Positions 14,951 through 24,137 of a stretch of 45,235 bases of DNA are shown here, piece by piece. Location of the stretch: contig NZ_JTLI01000072.1 in NCBI RefSeq assembly GCF_000799075.1, forward strand, positions 1 through 45,235. Direction: 5' to 3'. Source of the DNA: Cetobacterium sp. ZOR0034. Lineage in GTDB: Bacteria > Fusobacteriota > Fusobacteriia > Fusobacteriales > Fusobacteriaceae. Within the stretch, counting starts at the first letter, position 1; the number at the start of each line of letters is the position of its first letter. Position numbers and translations under genes: made by a program. The notes beneath the pieces were generated by a model, which saw only the letters and a list, made by a program, of their open reading frames with translations, was not told the DNA's origin and did not search any database.

Positions 14951-16153
14951 ATGAAAGAAAAGGTTATTTTAGCGTACTCTGGGGGATTAGACACATCGGT
15001 TATAGTACCTTGGTTAAAGGAAAATTATGATTACGAGGTTATAGCTGTTGCTGTGGATGTTGGACAAAAAGAGGATTTTAAAGCCATTGAAGAGAAAGCT
15101 TATGTGACAGGAGCATCAAAATTTTATTTGGTGGATAAAGTAGAGGAGTTTGTAAATGATTATATATTTCCAACTCTGAAAGCTGGTGCAATATATGAAA
15201 ATAAATACCTATTAGGAACCTCTATGGCAAGACCAGTAATAGGAAAAGCCTTAGTAGAGATAGCACACAAAGAAGGAGCGAAATATATTTCGCACGGGGC
15301 AACAGGAAAAGGAAATGATCAGGTTAGATTTGAATTAGCTATAAAGGCTCTTGATCCATCTTTAAAGGTAATAGCACCGTGGCGTATTTGGGATATAAAA
15401 TCTAGAGAGGAGGAGATAGAATATTTAGAGAAAAAAGGGATAACTCTTCCATTTCATAAAAAATCTCCATACAGTAGAGATGAGAATCTTTTTCATGTGA
15501 GTCACGAAGGGTTTGATTTGGAATATCCATCAAAAGAGCCAAATTTTGAAAATGTTTTACAGTGGGTAAAAACTTTAGAAGCTGCAAACGAGAAGAGTGA
15601 ATATATAACTTTAGAGTTTATTAAAGGAGTTCCAGTAGCTTTAAATGGAGAGAAGTTATCAGGTGTTGAAATCATAAAAAAACTTAATAAAATAGGATCA
15701 GAGCATGGAATTGGTGTTTTAGATATGGTTGAAAATAGACTGGTTGGAATGAAATCTAGAGGAGTCTATGAAACGCCAGGAGGAACAATTTTATACTTTG
15801 CACATGAAGAGTTAGAAAGATTGTGTTTAGATAAAGATACCTACCAAGAGAAAGTAAAACTTTCTCACGATTTTTCAAAATTAGTTTATAATGGACAGTG
15901 GTTTACAACTTTAAGAGCAGCTATTTCAGCTTTTGTAGATGTTACACAGGAGTTTGTGACAGGTGAAGTGAAATTAAAATTGTATAAAGGAAATATAATT
16001 TTAGCAGGAACAACATCACCATTTTCATTGTACTCAGAGGAGTATTCAACGTTTGAAAAAGATAGTGTTTACAACCAACAAGATGCAGAAGGATTTATAA
16101 ATCTATTTGGTCTACCAATTAAGATTGAAGCCTTACTAAGAAAAAAGTTTTGA
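14951..16153 (+). CDS. argG: Argininosuccinate synthase
   Basis: Joins citrulline and aspartate with ATP to form argininosuccinate, the penultimate step of arginine synthesis. At 400 aa it has the normal length. The N-terminal ATP-pyrophosphatase loop SGGLDTS is at 10-16. [14 protein letters not shown] and [14 protein letters not shown] are further family signatures, as is [13 protein letters not shown] in the C-terminal half. It follows the binding protein under the putative arginine attenuator. argH is not in the window. The stop codon overlaps the -35 box of the lysine-riboswitch promoter, and no terminator separates them. Confidence 0.95.
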   Translation: MKEKVILAYSGGLDTSVIVPWLKENYDYEVIAVAVDVGQKEDFKAIEEKAYVTGASKFYLVDKVEEFVNDYIFPTLKAGAIYENKYLLGTSMARPVIGKALVEIAHKEGAKYISHGATGKGNDQVRFELAIKALDPSLKVIAPWRIWDIKSREEEIEYLEKKGITLPFHKKSPYSRDENLFHVSHEGFDLEYPSKEPNFENVLQWVKTLEAANEKSEYITLEFIKGVPVALNGEKLSGVEIIKKLNKIGSEHGIGVLDMVENRLVGMKSRGVYETPGGTILYFAHEELERLCLDKDTYQEKVKLSHDFSKLVYNGQWFTTLRAAISAFVDVTQEFVTGEVKLKLYKGNIILAGTTSPFSLYSEEYSTFEKDSVYNQQDAEGFINLFGLPIKIEALLRKKF

Positions 16154-16178
16154 CATTCTAAAAAAAAAATGATATTCT
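16150..16178 (+). promoter_or_regulatory. Promoter of the lysine-riboswitch operon
   Basis: Consensus TTGACA (16150-16155), a 17-base spacer and TATTCT (16173-16178). The -35 hexamer contains the argG stop codon TGA. Confidence 0.8.
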
Positions 16179-16194
16179 ACCTTAAATTAATATT

Positions 16195-16360
16195 TTGATA
16201 GAGGTTGCGAAATTCAAAAGTAAACAAACTAAGATTTAGTAGGTCAGAGAGGTTTGTTGAAAGGGAAGTTCGCCGAAGTTCAACTTTTTCTACTAGAAAG
16301 ATGAGCTGGGTGTATAAAGAAGATTTATACAACTGTCACCGAAATGGTGTTGTGCTATCG
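16195..16360 (+). ncRNA. Lysine riboswitch (L box)
   Basis: The conserved L-box blocks appear in order: GATAGAGGTTGCGAA at the 5' side of P1/P2, an AAAAGTA block, GAGAGG, AAGGGAAGTTCGCCGAAG, GAGCTGGG, CTGTCACCGAAATGG and TGTGCTATC closing P1. Binding of lysine is expected to stabilise P1 and allow the downstream terminator. It controls lysC-asd-patA-like, the aspartate/lysine branch. Confidence 0.95.
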
Positions 16361-16405
16361 TAGATTATTATTTTAAGCTAACATAGTTGAAATGAGTTTT
16401 TCAGG

Positions 16406-16438
16406 CGATAGTTATTTTTTTGACTATCGTTTTTTTTA
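16406..16438 (+). terminator. Expression-platform terminator of the lysine riboswitch
   Basis: Stem CGATAGT (16406-16412) with ACTATCG (16423-16429), followed by a T run. The 3' strand of riboswitch P1 (CTATCG, 16354-16359) is complementary to the 5' arm. This gives the expected mutually exclusive antiterminator, active without lysine. Confidence 0.9.
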
Positions 16439-16464
16439 TTATAATGTCATCGGAGGAGGAACTA

Positions 16465-17667
16465 ATGAGAGTAGTAAAAAAATTTGGTGGAAGTTCAGTT
16501 GCAACAACAGAAAAAATAAAAAATATAGCTATGGATATAGCTAAAAATTATAAAGAGGGTGATGAAGTTGTAATTGTAGTTTCAGCAATGGGTAAGACAA
16601 CGGATGCACTTATAAAGTTAGCTAAGGAGATATCGGATACCCCTGATGTAAGAGAACTAGATTCTCTTTTATCCACAGGAGAGCAGCAAACAACATCTCT
16701 TTTGAGTATGGCTTTAAAAGAGCAGGGGTGTAAGGCAATATCTTTAACAGGAGCTCAAGCAGGAATTAGAACTGGTGGAGTTCATACAAAAAATAAGATA
16801 GAGAGCATAAAGATAGATAGAATAGAAAAACATCTAAAAGATGGAAAAGTAGTTATAGTTGCGGGGTTTCAAGGTATAAATGATAATGGTGATGTAACAA
16901 CTCTTGGAAGAGGAGGATCAGATACGAGTGCTGTAGCTTTGGCAGCAGCTTTAAAATGTGATTGTGAGATTTATACAGATGTTACCGGAATATTTGGAGT
17001 AGATCCTAGAGTTTATAAAAATGCAAAAAAACTAGAAAAAATTTCATACGAGGAGATGATGGAGATGGCAAATTTAGGAGCTGGTGTAATGGAGACAAGA
17101 GCGGTTGAGATAGGAAAAAAGTATGGAGTTAGAATATATGTTGGGCAAACTTTAGGGGTTGAAACAGGTACATATATTTGTGATAGCAATGAGATAATAG
17201 AGAAAAAAGCTGTGACTGGAATATCTATAAATAAAAATGTTATAATGGTAAATCTAGAGAATTTTTCAGGAGTACCTAAAAATGTAGCTACTGTTTTTAA
17301 TAATCTAGCAAAGCATAGTGTAAATGTAGATATGATATCACAAAATGAGGTTCAGAATATAAAAGGAAGTATAGGATTCACTTGTCCTTTAACAGATGAT
17401 CACTTTCTAAATAACTCATTAGAGGATATTAGAAAAGAGATTCCTGCAATAGAAGTTACAAAAAGAACGGGAGTTGTAAAAATATCTTTAGTAGGAATAG
17501 GAATGATAAGCAACTTTGGAGTAGCAGCAAAAGTATTTGAAGTTTTAGCAGATATAGATGCAGCGTTTTATCAGTGTACAACATCAGAGATTTCAATATC
17601 GTTAATCATAAAAGAGGATGAAGCGGTAAAAGTAGTAGAAAGACTAGCAGAAGTATTTTCAATATAA
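16465..17667 (+). CDS. lysC: Aspartate kinase
   Basis: Phosphorylates aspartate, the first step to lysine, threonine, methionine and diaminopimelate. It has 400 aa: an amino-acid kinase domain starting KKFGGSS (5-11), with TLGRGGSDTSAVALA (about 150-164) and a C-terminal pair of ACT domains from about residue 265 (two FGVAAKVFEVL-like repeats). The length matches single-function, lysine-sensitive enzymes. I chose ATG 16465, which has GGAGGAGGA upstream. The frame extends back to 16420 only by reading through the terminator. It is the first gene under the lysine riboswitch. Confidence 0.93.
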   Translation: MRVVKKFGGSSVATTEKIKNIAMDIAKNYKEGDEVVIVVSAMGKTTDALIKLAKEISDTPDVRELDSLLSTGEQQTTSLLSMALKEQGCKAISLTGAQAGIRTGGVHTKNKIESIKIDRIEKHLKDGKVVIVAGFQGINDNGDVTTLGRGGSDTSAVALAAALKCDCEIYTDVTGIFGVDPRVYKNAKKLEKISYEEMMEMANLGAGVMETRAVEIGKKYGVRIYVGQTLGVETGTYICDSNEIIEKKAVTGISINKNVIMVNLENFSGVPKNVATVFNNLAKHSVNVDMISQNEVQNIKGSIGFTCPLTDDHFLNNSLEDIRKEIPAIEVTKRTGVVKISLVGIGMISNFGVAAKVFEVLADIDAAFYQCTTSEISISLIIKEDEAVKVVERLAEVFSI

Positions 17668-17682
17668 TAGGAGGATAAAGCA

Positions 17683-18666
17683 ATGTATAATATAGCGATA
17701 GTTGGAGCGAGTGGATTAGTTGGAGGAACATTTTTAAAAGTTTTAGAGGAGAGGGATTTACCGATAGATAATTTATATCTATTTGCATCAGCTCGTTCAG
17801 CAGGAAAAGAGGTTATTTTTAAAGGAAAAACTTTAGTTATAGAGGAGCTAACTGAAAATAGTTTCGATAGGGATATAGATATAGCACTATTTTCAGCAGG
17901 AGGAGATATTAGTAAAAAATTTGCGCCTATTGCGAGTGAAAAAGGTGTAGTTGTGGTTGATAATAGTAGTGCTTGGAGAATGGATAAGGATGTTCCTTTA
18001 GTTGTACCAGAAGTAAATCCTGAGGATATATTTAAAAATAAAGGTATAATAGCTAATCCAAATTGTTCAACGATTCAATCGGTTGTTCCTTTAAAAGTGA
18101 TTAATGATCTTTATGGAATAAAAAGAGTTGTTTATTCAACTTATCAAGCTGTATCTGGAAGTGGAATAAAAGGCATAGAGGATTTAGAGAGAGGACTTAA
18201 AGGAGAGGCACCAAAAACTTATCCTCATCCAATAGTGAATAACTGTTTGCCACAGATAGATTCTTTCCTAGAAAATGGGTACACAAAAGAAGAGGAGAAA
18301 ATGATAAACGAAACTCGTAAAATTTTAGGTAATTGGGAGCTTCCTGTGACGGCAACTTGTGTTAGAGTTCCAGTTATGAATGGGCATTCTGTATCTATAA
18401 ATGTTGAGTTGGAAAGAGAACCTAATATAGAGGAGTTAAAAGCTAAATTTAGAGAGTTTGATGGAATAATTTTAGAGGATGATGTACAAAATAGTATTTA
18501 TCCTTTAGCTGCGTCAGCAACAGGAAAAGATGATGTTTTTGTTGGACGTATCAGAAAAGATTTTAGTATCCAAAATGGATTAAATCTTTGGGTTGTAGCT
18601 GATAACATAAGAAAAGGAGCAGCAACGAATGCAATTCAGATTGCAGAGGTTTTAATGAAAAAGTAG
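17683..18666 (+). CDS. asd: Aspartate-semialdehyde dehydrogenase
   Basis: Reduces aspartyl phosphate to aspartate semialdehyde with NADPH. At 327 aa it is of normal length. The NADP loop GASGLVGG is at 8-15 and the catalytic Cys128 lies in ANPNCST. QAVSGSGIKG and the RVPVMNGHS segment, which includes the catalytic His, are also present. It starts 15 bases after lysC with an AGGAGG site and is co-transcribed from the lysine-riboswitch promoter. Confidence 0.94.
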   Translation: MYNIAIVGASGLVGGTFLKVLEERDLPIDNLYLFASARSAGKEVIFKGKTLVIEELTENSFDRDIDIALFSAGGDISKKFAPIASEKGVVVVDNSSAWRMDKDVPLVVPEVNPEDIFKNKGIIANPNCSTIQSVVPLKVINDLYGIKRVVYSTYQAVSGSGIKGIEDLERGLKGEAPKTYPHPIVNNCLPQIDSFLENGYTKEEEKMINETRKILGNWELPVTATCVRVPVMNGHSVSINVELEREPNIEELKAKFREFDGIILEDDVQNSIYPLAASATGKDDVFVGRIRKDFSIQNGLNLWVVADNIRKGAATNAIQIAEVLMKK

Positions 18667-18680
18667 TTCGAGGAGAAAAT

Positions 18681-19832
18681 ATGTTAAAAGTAAATCCAAA
18701 TTTAGATAAAATAGAGATATCTGTTATTAGAAAAATAGCAGAAGCGTGTAGAGAGTATGAAGGTGGAGAGAAAGAGCTTATCAATTTAACAATTGGTGAG
18801 CCGGATTTGCCTCAGCCAAAAGAGGTTATAGATGGAACTATAGAGTATATGCAAGAGGGGAAGTTAGGTTATCCGCAACTTGGTGGGATGATAGAGCTAA
18901 GAGAAGAGATTGCAAAATTTTATAGAGAGAAGTATAAAGTTGATGTAAAATCAGATGAGATAATCATAACAGTTGGAAGTACAGAGGGATTATCAACGGC
19001 AATTAGAACTGTTATTTTACCAGGTGATGAGGTTATTGCACCTCTACCAGTATACCCAGGGTATGAACCTCTGATAAATTTAGCAGGAGCTAATTTAGTA
19101 AAAGTAGATACTTCGAAAGACAACTTTGAATTGACAGTGGAAACTTTAAAAAAATATGTCACTTCAAAAACAAAAGCCATAATTTTAAACTATCCATCAA
19201 ATCCTTCAGGAGTTGTTATATCAAAAGAAAATAGAGATGAAATTTTAGAGTTTGTAAAAGAAAATCATATCTACATAATAAGTGATGAGGTTTATAGTGA
19301 GCTTGTTTTTGATGTAAATCACAATACGTTTTTAGATGATAGATACAGAGAGAATGTAATTTTAGTAAATGGATTCTCAAAGTCTCATTCATTGACAGGA
19401 TGGAGAGTTGGTTATATTATAGCTCATAAAAAATTGAGAGATTATCTTGTTAAAGTTCATCAATATGCGGTGACATCACCAAGCATTATATCTCAAAGAG
19501 GAGCTCTTATTGCTGCTAGAAAATGTCAGGATATATCGGAACAGGTAGGAATTTATAAACAGCGTGCTCAGTTAGTATATAGAAAATTGAAAGAAGCAAA
19601 TATATCTGCAATAGAACCGAAAGGAGCTATATATATATTTATTTCATTGGATGGAATAACTGAGTTAGGTTCTTTAGAGTTTGCTCAAAAACTTTTAGAA
19701 GAAGAGAGGGTTGCTGTTGTTCCTGGAGTTGCGTTTGGAATGGATAACTATATCAGAATATCTTTGGTTAAGGATAAAGAGATTTTAAATGAGGCTATTG
19801 ATAGGTTTATAGATTTCATCAGTAAAAATTAA
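18681..19832 (+). CDS. PLP aminotransferase, probable N-acetyl-LL-diaminopimelate aminotransferase (PatA-like)
   Basis: A class I/II fold-type-I aminotransferase of 383 aa. PLP contacts are visible: YPSNPSG (171-177), SDEVYSEL (201-208) and the Schiff-base Lys234 in GFSKSHSLTGWRVGY, with an Arg near residue 360 (YIRISLV) for the substrate carboxylate. Similar proteins include aspartate aminotransferases and PatA. Third place under a lysine riboswitch after lysC and asd favours a diaminopimelate-pathway role (PatA or LL-DAP aminotransferase). dapA, dapB and dapD are not in the window, so the exact substrate is inferred. Confidence 0.85.
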   Translation: MLKVNPNLDKIEISVIRKIAEACREYEGGEKELINLTIGEPDLPQPKEVIDGTIEYMQEGKLGYPQLGGMIELREEIAKFYREKYKVDVKSDEIIITVGSTEGLSTAIRTVILPGDEVIAPLPVYPGYEPLINLAGANLVKVDTSKDNFELTVETLKKYVTSKTKAIILNYPSNPSGVVISKENRDEILEFVKENHIYIISDEVYSELVFDVNHNTFLDDRYRENVILVNGFSKSHSLTGWRVGYIIAHKKLRDYLVKVHQYAVTSPSIISQRGALIAARKCQDISEQVGIYKQRAQLVYRKLKEANISAIEPKGAIYIFISLDGITELGSLEFAQKLLEEERVAVVPGVAFGMDNYIRISLVKDKEILNEAIDRFIDFISKN

Positions 19833-19861
19833 TAATCAAATTGAACTTTTAAAGGTAGAGG

Positions 19862-19901
19862 AAAAAAAGAGGTTGACCATTTTGGTCAGCCTCTTTTTTT
19901 A
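19862..19901. terminator. Bidirectional terminator between the lysine operon and nanE
   Basis: A 17-bp stem with one G-U pair (19862-19878 with 19884-19900, loop ATTTT), flanked by A and T runs, between convergent genes. Confidence 0.9.
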
Positions 19902-19903
19902 TT

Positions 19904-20551
19904 TTAGAAATTAACTTTGTTTATTTCATCGCTGAATTTTTTAGCGATTAGCTGAGGTCTAGTTATAGCTCCACCTACAACAACAGCATATGAACCCATC
20001 TCCATAGCAGACCTAGATTTTTCAGGTGTATCAAAATTCCCTTCAGCAATAACAGGTTTTTTACATTTAGCTATAAGTTCTTTTAAAACATCAAAGTTAT
20101 TTAATCCTTTAGAATGCTCGGTATAACCAACTAAAGTTGTTCCAATAAAATCAAACCCTAACTCTTCGGCACGAATCCCCTCTTCAACAGTTGAGATATC
20201 CGCCATAAATTTTTGATTTGGATACTTTATTTTTAAAGATTTTAAAAGCTCAATATCAGCATTTATAGTTGCATCAAGAGCGATAACATCTATATCAGTT
20301 GCAATTAAAGCTTCTAATTCTTTTTCTGTTGGAGTGATATATGAAACCATTCCTTCGTAATCTTTTTTTATAATTCCAATGATAGGAAGATCAACTAATT
20401 TTTTTATTTCTAAAATATCCTCTACGCCATTAGCTCTAATCCCAACTGCTCCGCCCATTTCAGCGGCAACAGCCATTCTTCCCATAATAAAAGAACTATG
20501 TAGTGGTTCACTCTCTAACGCTTGACATGAAACAATAAGACCTTTATTCAT
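19904..20551 (-). CDS. nanE: N-acetylmannosamine-6-phosphate 2-epimerase
   Basis: A TIM-barrel epimerase of 215 aa that converts ManNAc-6-P to GlcNAc-6-P in sialic-acid and N-acetylmannosamine use. Family blocks include [34 protein letters not shown] (catalytic Lys region), [27 protein letters not shown] and [10 protein letters not shown]. It lies 16 bases downstream of a PTS EIICB gene, suggesting that the permease delivers a phosphorylated amino sugar. nanA, nanK and nagA/B are not in the window. Confidence 0.92.
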   Translation of the reverse strand: MNKGLIVSCQALESEPLHSSFIMGRMAVAAEMGGAVGIRANGVEDILEIKKLVDLPIIGIIKKDYEGMVSYITPTEKELEALIATDIDVIALDATINADIELLKSLKIKYPNQKFMADISTVEEGIRAEELGFDFIGTTLVGYTEHSKGLNNFDVLKELIAKCKKPVIAEGNFDTPEKSRSAMEMGSYAVVVGGAITRPQLIAKKFSDEINKVNF

Positions 20552-20567
20552 TTTCTTGATTTCCTCC

Positions 20568-22058
20568 TTAATTATTTTCTATGATTTCGTTTATTTTTTG
20601 TTTTATAGGATCAGCCATTGCTCCAAAAATAGCTTGTATTCCACCTTGAACTTCTAAAACACCAGTTGCTCCTAAATTCTTAATCTTGATTTTATCAACT
20701 TTAGAAACATCTTTGACAGAAACTCTAAGTCTAGTTATACAAGCATCAATATCGTCAATATTTTCCTTTCCACCAAGAGCAGCTAAAATCTCTTTAGATG
20801 TCTCATATAAAGAATCTTTAGTGATAATTTTAATTTCTTGGTCATCACCTTCTCTTCCAGGTGTCGCAATATTAAAACGTTTTATTAAGAATGAAAAAGT
20901 AAAATAGTATAGAGCAAACCAGAAGGCTCCAACGATTAAAACATAAATCCAGTTTGTAGTAGCATTACCTTGTAAAACTCCGAAAAGAGTGAAGTCTATT
21001 AATCCACCTGAGAAAGTATTTCCGATAGATATATTTAATAAATCAGCTACAAGGAAAGATAATCCATCAAAGAAAGCATGAACACCATATAGCCAAGGAG
21101 CAACAAATAAAAACATAAATTCAATAGGTTCTGTTATTCCTGTTATGAAAGATGTAATTGCACCACTAAGGAATAATCCCCCAACAGCATTTTTTTTATT
21201 TTGAGGAGCACACTTATACATAGCAAGACAAGCACCAGGAAGACCAAACATCATAGTAGCAAAACGTCCAGCAAAGAATCTAGTTCCTTCTGTAAATAAA
21301 CCAGTGTGATTTGGATCAGCTAATTGTGCAAAGAAAATATTTTGTGCTCCAACAATAGATTTACCAGCGATTTCAGCAGTACCACCAAGTTCAGTATACC
21401 AAAATAGGGGATAAATCATATGGTGTAAGCCGATAGCACCACTAAGTCTTAAAAGAAAACCATAAAGAAATGTTCCTAAAATTCCTAAACTTGCAATAGA
21501 TTTACCAGCAAAAGTTAACCAGTTTTGAAAAGTTGGCCAAGTCAGGAAGAATAGTATTCCGATACCTATTGCAGTAAAAGATGAGATAATTGGAACAAAT
21601 CTTGAACCACCGAAGAATCCTAATACTGCAGGCAATTTTACATTACTATATCTATTATGTAAAAAGGCAACAATAGAACCAATAACAATAGAACCGACAA
21701 CTCCAGTATCAATTGAGACTACAGAAGGATTGAAAGCTGTAATTAATCCTTTTATAGATGCATTCATAACAAGAAAAGCAACAGCTCCAGCTAAACAAGC
21801 AGTTCCTTTGTCTTTTTTTGCTAAACCGATAGCTAAACCAATACACATTATTAGTGCTAAGTTTGCAAAAATAACTTCTCCAGAAGCTGACATGACTTTT
21901 AAAATTCCTTGTAAAAAAGGAATGTTTAAAAATGGATATGCATTAACAGTATTTGAATTAGAAAGAGCTCCACCTATACCTAGTAGTAATCCCGCAGCAG
22001 GTAAAATAGCGATAGGAAGCATAAACGATTTACCAATTTTTTGTAAATTTTTAAACAT
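20568..22058 (-). CDS. PTS EIICB permease of the glucose/N-acetylhexosamine family
   Basis: A phosphotransferase transporter of 496 aa. The EIIC membrane domain starts [22 protein letters not shown] and contains the family hallmarks [20 protein letters not shown] and [23 protein letters not shown]. After a linker ending [11 protein letters not shown] comes EIIB, with its phosphorylated Cys in [14 protein letters not shown] is not encoded here. Its neighbour nanE suggests N-acetylmannosamine or a related amino sugar, but sequence alone cannot fix the sugar. I chose ATG 22056-22058 with AGGAGGG upstream; the open frame upstream to 22178 has no ribosome site. Confidence 0.85.
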   Translation of the reverse strand: MFKNLQKIGKSFMLPIAILPAAGLLLGIGGALSNSNTVNAYPFLNIPFLQGILKVMSASGEVIFANLALIMCIGLAIGLAKKDKGTACLAGAVAFLVMNASIKGLITAFNPSVVSIDTGVVGSIVIGSIVAFLHNRYSNVKLPAVLGFFGGSRFVPIISSFTAIGIGILFFLTWPTFQNWLTFAGKSIASLGILGTFLYGFLLRLSGAIGLHHMIYPLFWYTELGGTAEIAGKSIVGAQNIFFAQLADPNHTGLFTEGTRFFAGRFATMMFGLPGACLAMYKCAPQNKKNAVGGLFLSGAITSFITGITEPIEFMFLFVAPWLYGVHAFFDGLSFLVADLLNISIGNTFSGGLIDFTLFGVLQGNATTNWIYVLIVGAFWFALYYFTFSFLIKRFNIATPGREGDDQEIKIITKDSLYETSKEILAALGGKENIDDIDACITRLRVSVKDVSKVDKIKIKNLGATGVLEVQGGIQAIFGAMADPIKQKINEIIENN

Positions 22059-22102
22059 GATAACCCTCCTGAAAATTTTTTTGAATATATTGATGAAAAA
22101 AT

Positions 22103-22115
22103 GAAAATTATTTTC
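22103..22115. promoter_or_regulatory. Palindrome near the PTS-nanE transcription start
   Basis: GAAAATTATTTTC is a perfect 13-base palindrome just downstream of the predicted start of the PTS-nanE transcript. It may be an operator for a sugar regulator; an RpiR-family gene lies at 27420-28214. Confidence 0.3.
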
Positions 22116-22128
22116 TAGTGTATGCAAT

Positions 22129-22158
22129 AAATATAACATATAACTAAAAAAAATACAA
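22129..22158 (-). promoter_or_regulatory. Promoter of the PTS-nanE operon
   Basis: On the minus strand: TTGTAT (22153-22158), an 18-base spacer and TATATT (22129-22134). Confidence 0.5.
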
Positions 22159-22210
22159 TAGTAATAAAAAAAATACATATAATTATTTTTTAAAAAAAAT
22201 TAAAAAAATA

Positions 22211-22239
22211 TTGACATTTGAGAGAGATTGATATAGAAT
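22211..22239 (+). promoter_or_regulatory. Promoter of the ilv leader and operon
   Basis: Consensus TTGACA (22211-22216), a 17-base spacer and TAGAAT (22234-22239). The leader-peptide ribosome site begins about 15 bases downstream. Confidence 0.8.
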
Positions 22240-22267
22240 CTATAAAAAATTAAAGAAGGAGGAGCTC

Positions 22268-22330
22268 ATGAACAAATTTAAAAACATGTTAACTATAATT
22301 ATAATAATATGCTTTTGGGTTTGGATTTGA
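22268..22330 (+). CDS. ilv leader peptide (20 aa)
   Basis: A small frame with a strong GGAGGAG ribosome site. The peptide is MNKFKNMLTIIIIICFWVWI: Leu8, five consecutive Ile (10-14, codons ATA ATT ATA ATA ATA), Val18 and Ile20, then TGA. This is the expected composition of a branched-chain amino-acid attenuator peptide. It is followed by alternative stems and a terminator, and then by ilvDBNC. The final codons (22317-22328) form the first arm of the alternative-stem series. A ribosome finishing the peptide would mask them, whereas one stalled at the Ile run would not. Confidence 0.85.
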   Translation: MNKFKNMLTIIIIICFWVWI

Positions 22331-22389
22331 TGAGTTATATCTCTGAAAATATTCAAGCCTTATTTTGTTATAAAAATAAAGGCTTGAGC
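22317..22389 (+). promoter_or_regulatory. Alternative stems of the ilv attenuator
   Basis: Three mutually exclusive pairings can be drawn by eye. Stem 1:2 pairs 22317-22328 with 22349-22360 (G-U pairs and one mismatch). Stem 2:3 pairs TCAAGCCTTATTTT (from 22353) with the AAAATAAAGGCTTGA arm ending at 22387. Stem 3:4 pairs AGGCTTGAGC (22380-22389) with GCTTAAGTCT (22411-22420), which is the 5' arm of the terminator. A stalled ribosome permits 1:2, then 3:4, which blocks termination. A completed leader permits 2:3, then the terminator. Confidence 0.7.
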
Positions 22390-22406
22390 AAAAGGTATGA
22401 AGTTTT

Positions 22407-22442
22407 AAGAGCTTAAGTCTATAGATTTAAGCTCTTTTTTTT
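22407..22442 (+). terminator. ilv attenuator terminator
   Basis: A 13-bp stem AAGAGCTTAAGTC (22407-22419) with GATTTAAGCTCTT (22424-22436), loop TATA, followed by about nine T. It lies 30 bases before ilvD. Confidence 0.92.
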
Positions 22443-22472
22443 TATAAATTTTTAAAACTGAGGGAGGCCAAA

Positions 22473-24128
22473 ATGAGAAGCGAGATTGTAACAAAAGGAT
22501 TAAGTAGAGCACCACATAGAGCACTTTTTTATTCAATGGGATTAACAGAGAGAGAGCTAGAGCTTCCCAAAGTGGGAATCGTAAATTCATATAATGAGAT
22601 TGTTCCAGGTCATATTCATTTAAAAAATCTTGTCGAGGAGGTCAAAGCTGGAATAAGAATGAATGGAGGAGTTCCGATGGAGTTTAATACAATAGCTATT
22701 TGTGATGGAATTGCTATGGGGCATGAGGGGATGAAGAACTCTCTTCCGACAAGAGAACTTATTGCAGATTCAATAGAAGCAACAGCATACGCAATGCCCT
22801 TTGATGCGCTTGTTTTTATGCCTAGTTGTGATAAAGTTGTACCAGGAATGTTGATGGCAGCTGTAAGATTAAATCTACCATCAATTTTTATAGGTGGAGG
22901 ACCAATGTTGGCTGGAAAATTTAAAGGAAAAAAAGTGGGGATTTCAGATCTGTTTGAATATGTTGGAAAAGTTCAAAGTGGAGAGATGTCAGTAAATGAA
23001 TTGAATGAAGCGGAGCACGAGACTTGTAAAACATATGGATCATGCTCAGGAATGTATACTGCAAATACGATGAATTGCTTAACAGAAGCGTTGGGAATAG
23101 CACTTCCAAAGAACGGAACGGTACCCAGTGTATATTCAGAAAGAAAAAGATTAGCCAAAGAATCCGGATTTCAGGTAATGGAATTATTTAGAAAAAATAT
23201 TAGAGCGAGAGATATTATAAATGAAAAAAGCTTATATAACTCAGTTCTTGTTGACATGGCACTTGGAGGGTCGACAAATACAACTCTTCATTTACCAGCA
23301 ATAGCTTATGAGTGTGAGGTAAAACTGAATCTAGATATGTTTGATGAAGTGTCAAAAAAAACAAAGCAGATAGTTAAATTATCTCCAGCAAATTCACATT
23401 TTATAGAGGAGTTTGATGAAGCCGGGGGAGTAAGTGCTGTTTTAAAAATTTTAAAAGAAAAAGATTTGTTGAAATCTAATCAGACAGTTTTACTAAAAAA
23501 TATATTAGAGATTGCAGAAAAAGCAAAAATATTAGATAAAGATATAATTAGAGATTTTGAATCTTCATATTTTGATACAGGTGGAATCTCTATACTGAAA
23601 GGAAATTTAGCTCCGAAGGGTGCAGTTGTAAAATCAGGAGCGGTTCATGAAAGCATGTTAGTACATAAAGGGGAAGCAAAAGTTTTTAATTCTGAAGAGG
23701 AAGCTTATGAAAGTATTTTGAGCGGAAAAATAAAGAAGGGGGACGTAATAGTCATTCGTTATGAAGGTCCAAAAGGTGGGCCTGGAATGAGGGAGATGTT
23801 ATCACCAACAGCAGCTTTAGTAGGTATGGGATTAGATATGTATTGTGCTTTACTAACAGATGGAAGATTTTCTGGTGGGTCTAGAGGGGCTGCTATAGGT
23901 CATATATCACCAGAAGCTTCGGATGGAGGACTTATAGCTTATGTAGAAGATGGAGATTGTATAGAGATAGATATTCCTAAAAATAGAGTTGAGCTTTTGA
24001 TATCAGAGGAGGAGATAGAAAAAAGAAAAGCGAGTACAACACTTTTAAAAAGAGATATAAAAAATAGAATGCTTCAAAAATATGTAAAATTAGTTTCAGA
24101 TTCATCTGAAGGAGCAGTAACTAGATAG
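22473..24128 (+). CDS. ilvD: Dihydroxy-acid dehydratase
   Basis: An Fe-S dehydratase converting dihydroxy acids to 2-keto acids in valine and isoleucine synthesis; 551 aa, within the family range. Candidate cluster ligands are Cys119 (MPSCDK) and Cys191 (YGSCSGM). Other signatures are [25 protein letters not shown] (76-87), [26 protein letters not shown] and [10 protein letters not shown]. The ATG has a GAGGGAGG site. It is first in ilvDBNC, behind the leader-peptide attenuator. Confidence 0.95.
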   Translation: MRSEIVTKGLSRAPHRALFYSMGLTERELELPKVGIVNSYNEIVPGHIHLKNLVEEVKAGIRMNGGVPMEFNTIAICDGIAMGHEGMKNSLPTRELIADSIEATAYAMPFDALVFMPSCDKVVPGMLMAAVRLNLPSIFIGGGPMLAGKFKGKKVGISDLFEYVGKVQSGEMSVNELNEAEHETCKTYGSCSGMYTANTMNCLTEALGIALPKNGTVPSVYSERKRLAKESGFQVMELFRKNIRARDIINEKSLYNSVLVDMALGGSTNTTLHLPAIAYECEVKLNLDMFDEVSKKTKQIVKLSPANSHFIEEFDEAGGVSAVLKILKEKDLLKSNQTVLLKNILEIAEKAKILDKDIIRDFESSYFDTGGISILKGNLAPKGAVVKSGAVHESMLVHKGEAKVFNSEEEAYESILSGKIKKGDVIVIRYEGPKGGPGMREMLSPTAALVGMGLDMYCALLTDGRFSGGSRGAAIGHISPEASDGGLIAYVEDGDCIEIDIPKNRVELLISEEEIEKRKASTTLLKRDIKNRMLQKYVKLVSDSSEGAVTR

Positions 24129-24137
24129 GAGGAGAAA

